Made by a program: the position numbers and the translations under genes | Part shown: positions 1 through 6,719 of the stretch, in pieces | Layout: each line of letters begins with the position of its first letter | Position numbering within the stretch: position 1 is the stretch's first letter | Source of the DNA: JBBDWZ01 sp050732575 | GTDB lineage: Bacteria > Gemmatimonadota > Gemmatimonadetes > Longimicrobiales > RSA9 | Length of the DNA stretch: 16,533 nucleotides | NCBI GenBank assembly: GCA_050732575.1 | Contig: JBOHRF010000093.1 | Span: 1 to 16,533, forward strand | Direction of reading: 5' to 3' | Notes under the pieces: model-generated | Seen by the model: the letters and a program-made list of their open reading frames with translations, nothing else | Databases searched by the model: none | Told to the model about the DNA's origin: nothing

Positions 1-2
1 CC

Positions 3-125
3 GTGATCGTGAATGGTTGGCGATACGCAAATCCGACGGACGTCACGGCGGACTTCGGGCAAACCATCGAGTTAATTCGGCAAGGCAAAGCTCCTTTCGA
101 GAGATACGAATCGCGGCGATTCTAG
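3..125 (+). CDS. DsbA-like thiol oxidoreductase, C-terminal end (partial)
   Basis: Only the last 40 codons are in the window; the gene begins upstream of base 1. The reading frame opens with VIVNGW and ends at TAG 123-125. The pattern (T)VIVNGW followed by an aromatic and a Pro-containing loop matches the segment after the cis-proline loop (TVIISGWLF) of the complete DsbA-like protein at 3988-4650, so I read this as a paralogous thioredoxin-fold oxidoreductase. The active-site CxxC is outside the window and cannot be checked. The tail (about 20 residues, rich in charged residues) is longer than in the paralogue. A Cys-rich exported peptide follows 121 bases downstream, the reverse of the order at 3618-4650. 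Family call is inference from a short piece. Confidence 0.6.
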   Translation: MIVNGWRYANPTDVTADFGQTIELIRQGKAPFERYESRRF

Positions 126-246
126 ACACGGACATTCAGGACGGGACGCGGCTTCGGTTTCGGGTTTTGGTGTAACGACAAAAGTGTTCCTCGTCCACAA
201 GGCGTGGATGACCTCCCCATTAACGATGCGACTGGAGATGATAGGA

Positions 247-441
247 ATGGGAAAAGCCAGGAGAATTCTGCTCGCGATGTTTATTGCCGCAGGAGTGGCT
301 GCGTTGCAGTTGCTTACCATCGCGTCTACGCCTCTTGAGTGCCGTGCGTACGAATACTGCGACCCTCACGGCACGTTTTGTATACCAACAGTTCAGCCAA
401 TCAACTGTGAGCTGAACGGCCCGATGTGCGGCGTGTGCTGA
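247..441 (+). CDS. Small Cys-rich exported peptide 1
   Basis: A 64-residue product starting MGKARRILLAMFIAAGVAAL: a basic n-region and a hydrophobic core of about 18 residues typical of a signal peptide, then a short mature part with six Cys (LEC, YEYC, TFC, INC, MC, GVC) ending in Cys. ATG 247 was chosen because GGAG at 234-237 sits 9 bases upstream; an in-frame ATG at 238 has no spacing to that site, and a GTG at 184 would give a poor N-terminus. Six Cys in about 35 mature residues suggests three disulfides formed outside the cytoplasm. It follows a DsbA-like gene. No family was recognised; function unknown. It resembles peptide 2 at 3618 in plan (signal plus Cys-rich tail) but not clearly in sequence. 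Confidence 0.6.
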   Translation: MGKARRILLAMFIAAGVAALQLLTIASTPLECRAYEYCDPHGTFCIPTVQPINCELNGPMCGVC

Positions 442-504
442 CGCTTTGGCCGTGGAGTCAACGAAGGTTTCTCGATAGCCGGTGCGCCCAACTATGCTTC
501 CGTC

Positions 505-771
505 GTGATCAGGAGCGGTGGTGATTGGACGCCGCGATTCGGCGAAGAGCGCTTCTGTGTTCGCGGCGCGCTAGCTGAATTGGTTCGGCACGGGGAGGTG
601 TCACCAGGTCCTGGTGTGGATTTCGACACCAGATTCGACACTGAGATCTCATTAATCCGCACGAGGTCGGACGGCAGGTGCGAACCTTTTCGTCTGCGGT
701 ACCGGTTGGAACCTAATCACGCGATGTCGCTATCCACCAAATCATGGAGCGCCGTGCGCGCTGCGCCTTAG
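505..771 (+). CDS. Unrecognised ORF directly upstream of the sugar dehydrogenase
   Basis: An 88-codon frame with a GTG start, ending 8 bases before the probable ATG of the sugar dehydrogenase, whose ribosome-binding GAGG overlaps its last bases; that spacing fits an operon. The frame is open from the stop of the Cys-rich peptide (439-441) to 771, about 110 codons, in the same frame as that peptide. There is no convincing ribosome-binding site at 505; a GTG near 598 preceded by GGGGAG is an alternative. No signal peptide, membrane segment or known motif was seen; two Cys. It could be a real small protein, a decayed gene, or chance. Low confidence. Confidence 0.25.
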   Translation: MIRSGGDWTPRFGEERFCVRGALAELVRHGEVSPGPGVDFDTRFDTEISLIRTRSDGRCEPFRLRYRLEPNHAMSLSTKSWSAVRAAP

Positions 772-779
772 AGGTGGAG

Positions 780-1973
780 ATGGATTTAAGAAAAGTCTCA
801 CGGTCAACCCTCTTGGGCTTCGTCTTCCTCACCTCGTACGAACCCTGGCAGCGCCCGCGTACTTACCGGTCTGAACTAGCGAGTTTTCGTGTCATCAGAC
901 TTGTGGACGGTCTCCAAAGCCCTTGGTCACTCGCTTTCCTCAACCAGCGTGAGTTTCTGGTTACAGAACGTGCCGGACGACTACGAGCCGTACGAAGCGG
1001 TCGCCTCGATCCATCGCCAATTGAAGGTGTGCCCCGAGTGTTCGAGGACAAGCAAGGCGGATTGTTCGATGTGGTCTTGCACCCAAATCATGGGGCGAAT
1101 CGGCTCGTTTACCTTAGCTATGCACTACCAGATTCGACCGGCGCTAGCGCGACGCTGTCTGTTGTGCGTGGCCGGCTGCAGGGCAATCGACTTGAGACAG
1201 TTGAGAGCGTCTTTCAGGCGCGGGCCAGGGGTCAGGGAATTCACTTTGGAGGTCGACTTGCATTTGACTCGGCTTTGTACTTACACATCACGGTCGGGGA
1301 TCGATATGTACAACCGGATTGCCGAGCCGGCCCAATATTCGAGTGTTCCTCAACACTTGCCACGCATCCAGCGCAAGACTTGAGCAGTCATGCCGGAAAA
1401 GTGATCCGTTTGTTCGAAGATGGACGGGTACCAGCGGACAACCCTTTCGCGAATCGAGCCGGAGTACGTCCGGAAATCTGGAGTTATGGCCACCGGAATC
1501 CACAAGGCCTCGTTTTTCACCCAACAACGGGAGACCTTTGGTTGACTGAGCACGGGCCTATGGGCGGGGACGAACTCAACCTCATTTTGGCTGGACGCAA
1601 TTACGGGTGGCCCATTGTTGGACATGGCCTGCATTATGACGGAACTTCAATCCACGAGGGAATTCGAAGAGATGGCCTAGAAGACAGTTCCTTCCATTGG
1701 GACTCGACATTCGGGCCGTCCGGTCTGGTGGTTTACAATGGTGAGCCATTTCCACATTGGCGCGGCCATCTCTTCGTAGGCGGTTTAGTGTCCCAACGAC
1801 TTGTACGTATCGCACTGCACGGGCGCAGTCCAGTTGCGACGGAAGTAATTGTCAGCAACCTTGGGCGAATTCGTGACGTGCGCCAGGGACCGGACGGGTA
1901 CATCTACGTTGTCACGGATCCGCGCGACGATACGCTGGGCGCGATCTATCGAATCGAGCCTCTTGCGCACTGA
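780..1973 (+). CDS. PQQ-dependent soluble sugar (aldose) dehydrogenase
   Basis: About 397 residues, the normal length for the GSDH family (soluble glucose dehydrogenase / E. coli YliI type), which oxidises aldoses to lactones in the periplasm using PQQ and calcium in a six-bladed propeller. Visible family blocks: LQSPWSLAFL near residue 43, GGLFDVVLHP near 95, GQGIHFGGRL (His155, position of the catalytic base), GHRNPQGL (Arg239-Asn240, at PQQ in the family), WLTEHGPMGGDELN and NYGWP near 260-280, GPSGLVVY, and HWRGHLFVGGL near 340. ATG 780 was chosen because GAGG lies at 771-774; ATG 744 would add 12 residues. The N-terminus has a short hydrophobic stretch (STLLGFVFLTS) consistent with a signal but no clean cleavage site. 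No PQQ synthesis genes are in the window, so cofactor supply is unknown. It sits 105 bases before the beta-propeller gene. Confidence 0.9.
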   Translation: MDLRKVSRSTLLGFVFLTSYEPWQRPRTYRSELASFRVIRLVDGLQSPWSLAFLNQREFLVTERAGRLRAVRSGRLDPSPIEGVPRVFEDKQGGLFDVVLHPNHGANRLVYLSYALPDSTGASATLSVVRGRLQGNRLETVESVFQARARGQGIHFGGRLAFDSALYLHITVGDRYVQPDCRAGPIFECSSTLATHPAQDLSSHAGKVIRLFEDGRVPADNPFANRAGVRPEIWSYGHRNPQGLVFHPTTGDLWLTEHGPMGGDELNLILAGRNYGWPIVGHGLHYDGTSIHEGIRRDGLEDSSFHWDSTFGPSGLVVYNGEPFPHWRGHLFVGGLVSQRLVRIALHGRSPVATEVIVSNLGRIRDVRQGPDGYIYVVTDPRDDTLGAIYRIEPLAH

Positions 1974-2066
1974 TAGTGCCCATTGAATGCCAATGAGTTG
2001 AATAGAAACATTGAAAACCAAGGCGTGCGGCGGCCGCTGCGGGTGCGTCTGCCGCGGTACGTTTTC

Positions 2067-2074
2067 GGAGGAGG
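2067..2074 (+). promoter_or_regulatory. Strong Shine-Dalgarno that fixes a GTG start
   Basis: GGAGGAGG stands 4 bases before GTG 2079. It decides that start over an in-frame TTG at 1983, which would put 32 extra basic residues before the signal peptide. Confidence 0.7.
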
Positions 2075-2078
2075 AATC

Positions 2079-3254
2079 GTGCCCACTGGACCGAAACGCC
2101 ATCGTTTGCAGTTGCTGCTCGACGTCAGGTTGTTCCTTGTCGTTCCTTTATTACTTTGCGGCGCCAGTGCGAAAACAGTACTTGCACAACGCGCGGCTGC
2201 CAGCGCTCCGGTCCGCATCGAAGCGACTCCGCGGCTAACGGTCGGCGTTCTCGAAGGTGACAGCCTCCAAGAATTCAATCGAGTTGTTACGCCATTTCTC
2301 TTAGATAACGGGCGATTGGTGGTGCCGGTGGGAGGCGCAAATTCAATTCGAATATTTGCGTCGAACGGGACTTTCATGGCAAGGCTTGGTCGCAGCGGTG
2401 CCGGTCCAGGCGAGTTCCGATTCCTGACCAGCGCATGGGCTCGCGGAGATACGATCGAAGCATTCGATTTTCGACTCAGGCGAGTTACTCGATTCCTTCC
2501 TGATAGCTCGATCGAGGTTATTTCATTGGAGACAGCATTGCGCGATGTGTCGGCTATTGCAGGTCCCGTGACCAGTGGGTGGGTCGTCGGAGGTGTTGAA
2601 TCGGCAGGCCCCGGTCGCCGCGATAGTATTGCAGTTCACCGTTTCGGGCGCAACGGATCCGACCTCGGTCAAATCGCAAAAGTGGCGGGTTTTGCGCGTT
2701 ATGAAGCTCAAGACTTCCGAGGACCAGAGCCCCTTTCGCCGAGAGCGGTGCTTGCCGTAAGCGACGGCTACCTTTACGTCGGTGAGACCATGACGCCGAG
2801 AATCGCGGTATTGACATACACCGGTGCAACTGCAAGAGAAGTTACCTGGCGGCCGAGTAGTTCTGCTTCAGTTCGGAACGCGTGGAGGACAGTGCTAGAC
2901 TCGGCTATTGCGAGTGCGCCGCCCGGTCGGGCACCGGTCCTGCGCGCGCGCCTCGAAGCCGCACCGCTCCCGAAGCAAGTGCCCGTTTTCTCGAGCTTCA
3001 TCATCGATCGGTTAGGCTTCGTGTGGGTTCGTCCATTTGAGCCCTTGAGGCATGCAGCGGCGCTTGGCGGCTTAACGAGCACAGGTCCAGGAGGCGAGTG
3101 GTTAGTTTTTTCAGCGAGCGGAGTGAGAGTCGGGACTGTTCGTGTCCCCGAGCGACTGGAGCTCTCACAGATTGCTGAGCACGCTGTCGTTGGTATTTCG
3201 AGGGACGAATTCGGTGTCGAAACGGTTCATGTTCACACGCTCGTTCGCAGGTAG
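2079..3254 (+). CDS. Exported six-bladed beta-propeller protein
   Basis: 391 residues from GTG 2079. The N-terminus has a basic n-region (KRHR), a hydrophobic core (LFLVVPLLLCGASA) and a probable cleavage after VLAQ, so the protein is exported. The mature part reads like the NHL/TolB-like six-bladed propellers common in Bacteroidota and Gemmatimonadota: an 'IRIFASNGTFMARLGRSGAGPGEF' type blade hinge near residues 90-110, then repeated beta-rich segments (DTIEAFDFRLRRVTRF, GYLYVGET, GFVWVRPFE) each about 40-50 residues apart. Such propellers bind partners or ligands rather than catalyse; the ligand here is unknown. It lies between the sugar dehydrogenase and Cys-rich peptide 2. A differently truncated relative is at 8265-8948. 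Confidence 0.75.
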   Translation: MPTGPKRHRLQLLLDVRLFLVVPLLLCGASAKTVLAQRAAASAPVRIEATPRLTVGVLEGDSLQEFNRVVTPFLLDNGRLVVPVGGANSIRIFASNGTFMARLGRSGAGPGEFRFLTSAWARGDTIEAFDFRLRRVTRFLPDSSIEVISLETALRDVSAIAGPVTSGWVVGGVESAGPGRRDSIAVHRFGRNGSDLGQIAKVAGFARYEAQDFRGPEPLSPRAVLAVSDGYLYVGETMTPRIAVLTYTGATAREVTWRPSSSASVRNAWRTVLDSAIASAPPGRAPVLRARLEAAPLPKQVPVFSSFIIDRLGFVWVRPFEPLRHAAALGGLTSTGPGGEWLVFSASGVRVGTVRVPERLELSQIAEHAVVGISRDEFGVETVHVHTLVRR

Positions 3255-3617
3255 GAGACCCAGCAATTGCCCCTACTGTGGCGTGCCTGGTCCCCCGCCT
3301 GGAGCGCCGCACGTACCGATCCGGTCATTATGTTGCGCGAATAGATCGCCCGGCGTGTACTCGGGCTATGCATCAGCGCGGGTCTCGAGTAAGGCCGGTG
3401 CCTCGCGGCTTCAGCAAGAACGAGGAATGGCCGGGTCCTGCAGAAAGCACTGAAATCGCTCCAGAAGCACTCTGTGATCGATTAGAGCTGGCCTTAAGTA
3501 CCGCCGCAACGATTCGCCGTGTTTTAAGGGGCATTGACATACGGAATGTAGCCCATAGGTTAGCCGCATAGAACTTGGTGTATCCTTCCAGACTCGCGAT
3601 TTAAGAGGAGGCCGATA
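3255..3617. other. Gene-poor gap with a possible promoter
   Basis: A 363-base stretch between the propeller and Cys-rich peptide 2. Two overlapping frames of about 100 codons run through it, but neither shows a signal, motif or ribosome-binding site that I recognise, and both have Arg/Pro-rich composition typical of chance frames. The only regulatory signal seen is the TTGACA near its right end. Confidence 0.5.
3534..3561 (+). promoter_or_regulatory. Candidate sigma-70 type promoter for Cys-rich peptide 2
   Basis: A perfect TTGACA (3534-3539), then 16 bases, then TAGGTT (3556-3561), which matches only three of six positions of the -10 consensus. It lies 57 bases before ATG 3618. The weak -10 keeps confidence low. 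Confidence 0.3.
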
Positions 3618-3878
3618 ATGCGGGCCAACCACCTGCGAGCCGCCGCAGTCGTCCTTATGGGCGCTTCCACACTGATGCCAGCTAGCACCAACGCCGGTTA
3701 TGCTCCATCAGAATACTGCATCATCTGCCAAGACGGGTTCGAGTGCCCTGACCTTCAGCGGCAGGACGAACTGTGCGACCAACACTGCGATAACGGGATC
3801 AGCGCGGACAATTGCCCCAATGGCTTTGAGGAATGCGAGCCATGGCAGCACGGGTGGGACTGCATCGGAGTGTCGTAA
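3618..3878 (+). CDS. Small Cys-rich exported peptide 2
   Basis: An 86-residue product with a strong AGAGGAGG at about 3604-3611, six bases before ATG 3618. Residues 1-27 form a signal peptide (MRANHLR, then a hydrophobic Ala/Val/Leu core, cleavage probably at STNA-G). The mature part of about 60 residues is acidic and carries eight Cys: EYC-IIC, FEC, ELC, QHC, DNC, EEC, WDC, i.e. potentially four disulfides. No known family was recognised. The next gene, 109 bases downstream on the same strand, is a DsbA-like protein, a plausible partner for oxidising these Cys. Function is unknown; a secreted structural, signalling or antagonistic peptide are all possible. Confidence 0.75.
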   Translation: MRANHLRAAAVVLMGASTLMPASTNAGYAPSEYCIICQDGFECPDLQRQDELCDQHCDNGISADNCPNGFEECEPWQHGWDCIGVS

Positions 3879-3987
3879 GATCCATTAGATCGGTCGCCGA
3901 ACGAATACCAGCTCCGAACCAGCTGCTGCGCCCATGACCACGTTTCGAGTAGAACTCCGATGACGTGTACACCTTGGAGCGTCAACG

Positions 3988-4650
3988 ATGTCAGAAAAGA
4001 CGGTCACGGTTGTCCTGGTGGCAGCTGCCGTGGTGATCGCGGCCGTTAACGTTTACAGGGTGCTCCCAAGAAGTAATGTCCGAACGGTCGATCGCCCTCA
4101 ATCCGCGCAGCGAACTGATCTCTGGAACGAAATATCCAGCGCCGGCATTCCGATGGACTCCACGAGTTCCGAAATCACGCTTGCATATTTTGCGGATCTT
4201 GAGTGTCCATACTGCCGTCGTTTCCAGCAGCAGATTGACAGCGCCTTTTCTAAGCAGCAGCTCAGAGTTCGCACGCTGTACGTGCATTTTCCACTTCGCA
4301 ACCACAAGTTCGCAATGCCAGCTGCAATCGCATCTGAATGCGCCGCGGAGCAAGGACGGTTTGGCGCTTTCGTGAAGTCAGTCTACTACAAGCAGGACTC
4401 GCTTGGTCTGAAGTCGTGGTCGTCTTTTGCATACGACGCAGGTGCATTCGACAGTACTTCGTTTCGCACGTGCTTAGCTCGGGGCGCCGTTTCGGAACGA
4501 GTCGCCCAAGGAATGGAAATAGGTCGACGTCTTGGTGTGCGTGGCACACCGACTGTGATTATTAGCGGGTGGCTCTTTAACCGGCCACCCAACCCAACCG
4601 AACTGCCGTCAATCATCGCAAATTGGGCGGCCGGTCGAGGCCCACTTTAA
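3988..4650 (+). CDS. DsbA-like membrane-anchored thiol:disulfide oxidoreductase
   Basis: 220 residues from ATG 3988, with GGAG at 3976-3979. Residues 6-23 form one hydrophobic segment (VTVVLVAAAVVIAAVNVY) with no clear cleavage site, so a membrane anchor with the enzyme outside the cytoplasm is likely. ITLAYFADLECPYCRRF carries the thioredoxin-fold active site CPYC at Cys73-Cys76 (DsbA has CPHC), and GTPTVII carries the cis-proline at about Pro188. The helical insert between them has Cys residues at SECAAEQ and RTCLA. The family (thioredoxin_4/DsbA-like) makes or reshuffles disulfides in exported proteins. Placement right after an eight-Cys exported peptide suggests a dedicated substrate; that is inference. 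A paralogue ends at 125. Confidence 0.88.
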   Translation: MSEKTVTVVLVAAAVVIAAVNVYRVLPRSNVRTVDRPQSAQRTDLWNEISSAGIPMDSTSSEITLAYFADLECPYCRRFQQQIDSAFSKQQLRVRTLYVHFPLRNHKFAMPAAIASECAAEQGRFGAFVKSVYYKQDSLGLKSWSSFAYDAGAFDSTSFRTCLARGAVSERVAQGMEIGRRLGVRGTPTVIISGWLFNRPPNPTELPSIIANWAAGRGPL

Positions 4651-4709
4651 GCGCTCCATACGTTGGCATGCGCAGACTCGGACTGCTTAGCCAGGAGGCC
4701 TCTCTGCCG

Positions 4710-5702
4710 TTGAATAGATTGGCCATGATTGTCACGTTTTCGGGCTGTGTTTCCTCTCTCGGCACTCCTGCGTTTGCGCAACGAATCACGATCGACGGGG
4801 TGGTAGTCGAAGCGGGCACCCGTGTTGCCGTCGTTGGTGCTACGGTGACTCTCCATGAACGTGTTCGAACGTTGACCGACAGAAACGGGGCGTTCCGCAT
4901 TAGCAACATCGAACCAGGCCGTGTCGTCCTCTCTGTGAGCGCGGTCGGGTATGCTACAACGGAAATCTCGGTTGTTGCCCACGCCGACACCGCTCTTCGC
5001 ATTGAACTCGCCGTGTCGCCGGTAGTAATCGATCCCCTTCAGGTTCAGACCGGGTTCGTCACCGTTCGGGGTGTCGTGCGTGAGAAAACGTCGAATGCGT
5101 GGCTTATCGATGTTGATGTTCTCGCATCGACTGGCACTCAAACGCGCACGAATATCATCGGTGAATTCAAGATTCCGCGCGCGCCGATAGGCGTTCCACT
5201 GGACATCCGTCTGGAGAATTTTGGTTATCTTTCAATCATTCACACCATCGTCCCACAAAGGGACACCACGCTCACCTTCGCCCTCGCTCACGATTCCGCT
5301 ATGATGGCCATTGTGGCCGCGTTGATGCGACGCCTGGATGAGCGATCCGCCGGGCGACGCTACAAGTTTTTGCCAACTCTTGAGCGTGCTCAGCTACTTG
5401 AAGACCTCAATCGTAGCGGCACCATCGCTGACATCTTGAGGTATCGGCTCGGCCAGGCCATGTATCGACGGGTAGCATGCGTCGTCGTGGACGAGAACCC
5501 CATTCGGGGACGTCAATTCGTTACCATGCTGCCAGATCGGATCCAAAGAGTTGAAATCCTCGAGATTCCGGGTATGAGCAGGCGTCTGATGGTTCGAATT
5601 TACACGCGGGCTTTCGTCCAAGACCTACTGGGCAAGGTCGCCGCACTGGCGCATCGTGACCAGGTGCTGTCGATGAATGTGGGGCGCGGATTCTGTCAGT
5701 AA
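4710..5702 (+). CDS. Secreted protein with two carboxypeptidase-regulatory domains and a plug-like C-terminus
   Basis: 330 residues from TTG 4710, chosen because AGGAGG lies at 4693-4698 and the N-terminus then reads as a compact signal peptide ending TPAFAQ; ATG 4668 is an alternative that adds 14 residues. Residues about 25-105 form a CarboxypepD_reg-like beta-sandwich (DGVVVEAGTRVAVVGATV, then TDRNGAFRISNIEPG and VSAVGY). A second copy follows at about 117-195 (VRGVVREKTSNAWLIDVDV, IGEFKIPRAP, ENFGYL). The C-terminal third has a TonB-receptor plug-like pattern (CVVVDENPI, then LPDRIQRVEILE, then RLMVRIYTR) but no barrel follows before the stop, so it cannot be a full receptor. It ends FCQ. 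It follows the DsbA-like gene by about 60 bases and probably shares its transcript. Confidence 0.75.
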   Translation: MNRLAMIVTFSGCVSSLGTPAFAQRITIDGVVVEAGTRVAVVGATVTLHERVRTLTDRNGAFRISNIEPGRVVLSVSAVGYATTEISVVAHADTALRIELAVSPVVIDPLQVQTGFVTVRGVVREKTSNAWLIDVDVLASTGTQTRTNIIGEFKIPRAPIGVPLDIRLENFGYLSIIHTIVPQRDTTLTFALAHDSAMMAIVAALMRRLDERSAGRRYKFLPTLERAQLLEDLNRSGTIADILRYRLGQAMYRRVACVVVDENPIRGRQFVTMLPDRIQRVEILEIPGMSRRLMVRIYTRAFVQDLLGKVAALAHRDQVLSMNVGRGFCQ

Positions 5703-5861
5703 GTCGCCTCAAGTAGTCCAGACACGCGCCACTTTCGACCATCAGAACGTCGCCGCCGATTGCATACCGCAGTTCGGCACGAAGCTCGACCAGTCTCCCC
5801 CCGGAGGGCGTGCTCGGGAAGCTCGGCGAAACCGGAGGATCGGATTGCCCGTACCGCCGGT

Positions 5862-6606
5862 ATGAGCGGCTCCATCGATCTTGTCCGCACCCGATATGCA
5901 CCGGGTACGAATCAGCCCGTGATGTGCAGATAAGCCTGATCCTGCGCGGTCGACTGGTCGAACAATCGGGCACGCAACAGGCGGACGTAGGCCCGTTGAG
6001 CGCGGTGATCAAAAATGCGGGCGTGCCGCATGCCGATTATTACGGACCGCAAGGCGCCGAGTTGCTGCGCATCAGGTTGCCAGTCGCTCGGGTAGCGAGT
6101 CTGCTCGCGGATTGTGACGGTGTGCGATTGCCCAGCTGGCAATGGCTGCAGGATGCTCCCGCCACACGTGCTCTGCTGCGCTTGTATCAGCAGGCACGCG
6201 CAGGCGTTGATGCCCTCGAGGACGAGCCCGCGCTGGCGGATGTGATGGCCGCAGTGAGCGTGTGGAGGCACAGCGTGCGCCGGGGCAGCGCGCCCTCCTG
6301 GTTGCTCAGGGTACGCCAACAGCTCGACCAGCCGGGTCCGATGCGTATTACGGTGGGCGAGCTGGCGCGCGATGCGGGCGTGCATCCGGTGCATCTCACG
6401 CGTGTATTTCGCCAGTGGTTTGGCATACGGTCAGCGGCTATGTGCAGGCCATGCGCCTGCGCCGGGCGGGCGAACTGCTGGCCCTGCGCGCACCGCTTTC
6501 CACGGTTGCGCTGGAAGCAGGTTTTTCCGACCAGGCCCATTTCTGCCGTCAATTCCACCAGGCGACCGGTGTGACACCGGGCAGGTGGCGCAAACCGTTC
6601 GCCTGA
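5862..6606 (+). pseudogene. AraC-family transcriptional regulator, broken by two frameshifts
   Basis: The product can be rebuilt only by joining three frames. Piece 1, from ATG 5862, reads MSGSIDLVRTRYAPGTNQPV and stops at 5931. Piece 2 continues from about 5924 in another frame (VQISLILRGRLVEQSG, then HADYYGPQGAELLRIR), the cupin-like sensor half. It runs into the first HTH (ITVGELARDAGVHPVHLTRV, then FRQWFG) at about 6350-6424. Piece 3, in a third frame, gives YVQAMRLRRAGELLA and the second HTH with the AraC signature (GFSDQAHFCRQFHQATGVTP) to TGA 6604-6606. Both HTH units and the sensor are otherwise well kept, so the damage is recent or reflects assembly indels. It probably regulated the serine hydrolase that follows. 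Confidence 0.75.
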
Positions 6607-6710
6607 TCACGCCGGAACGGCCGCCTGCGTCAACGCCGCCCTTGATGTTTGATTCATTCAATCCGGCATCCCGGTCCAGTGCTACCTTCCCGATTCCCAT
6701 GCCACCCAAC

Positions 6711-6714
6711 GGAG
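6711..6714 (+). promoter_or_regulatory. Ribosome-binding site fixing the GTG start of the serine hydrolase
   Basis: GGAG stands five bases before GTG 6720, directly ahead of the signal peptide. The frame stays open far upstream, so this site is what sets the start. Confidence 0.55.
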
Positions 6715-6719
6715 TCGAC

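Noticed and set aside
439..441. TGA as selenocysteine, extending Cys-rich peptide 1
   Set aside because: No SECIS-like stem was evident after it and no selenium machinery is visible; an ordinary stop is simpler.
3278..3571. 97-codon frame in the gap before Cys-rich peptide 2
   Set aside because: No ribosome-binding site, signal or recognisable motif, and Arg-rich low-information composition; described as part of the gap instead.
5521..6012. Minus-strand frame with a fairly protein-like stretch (GRLVELRAELRYAIGG) near 5750
   Set aside because: It overlaps two better supported plus-strand genes, has no start signal, and the convincing part is only about 30 residues.
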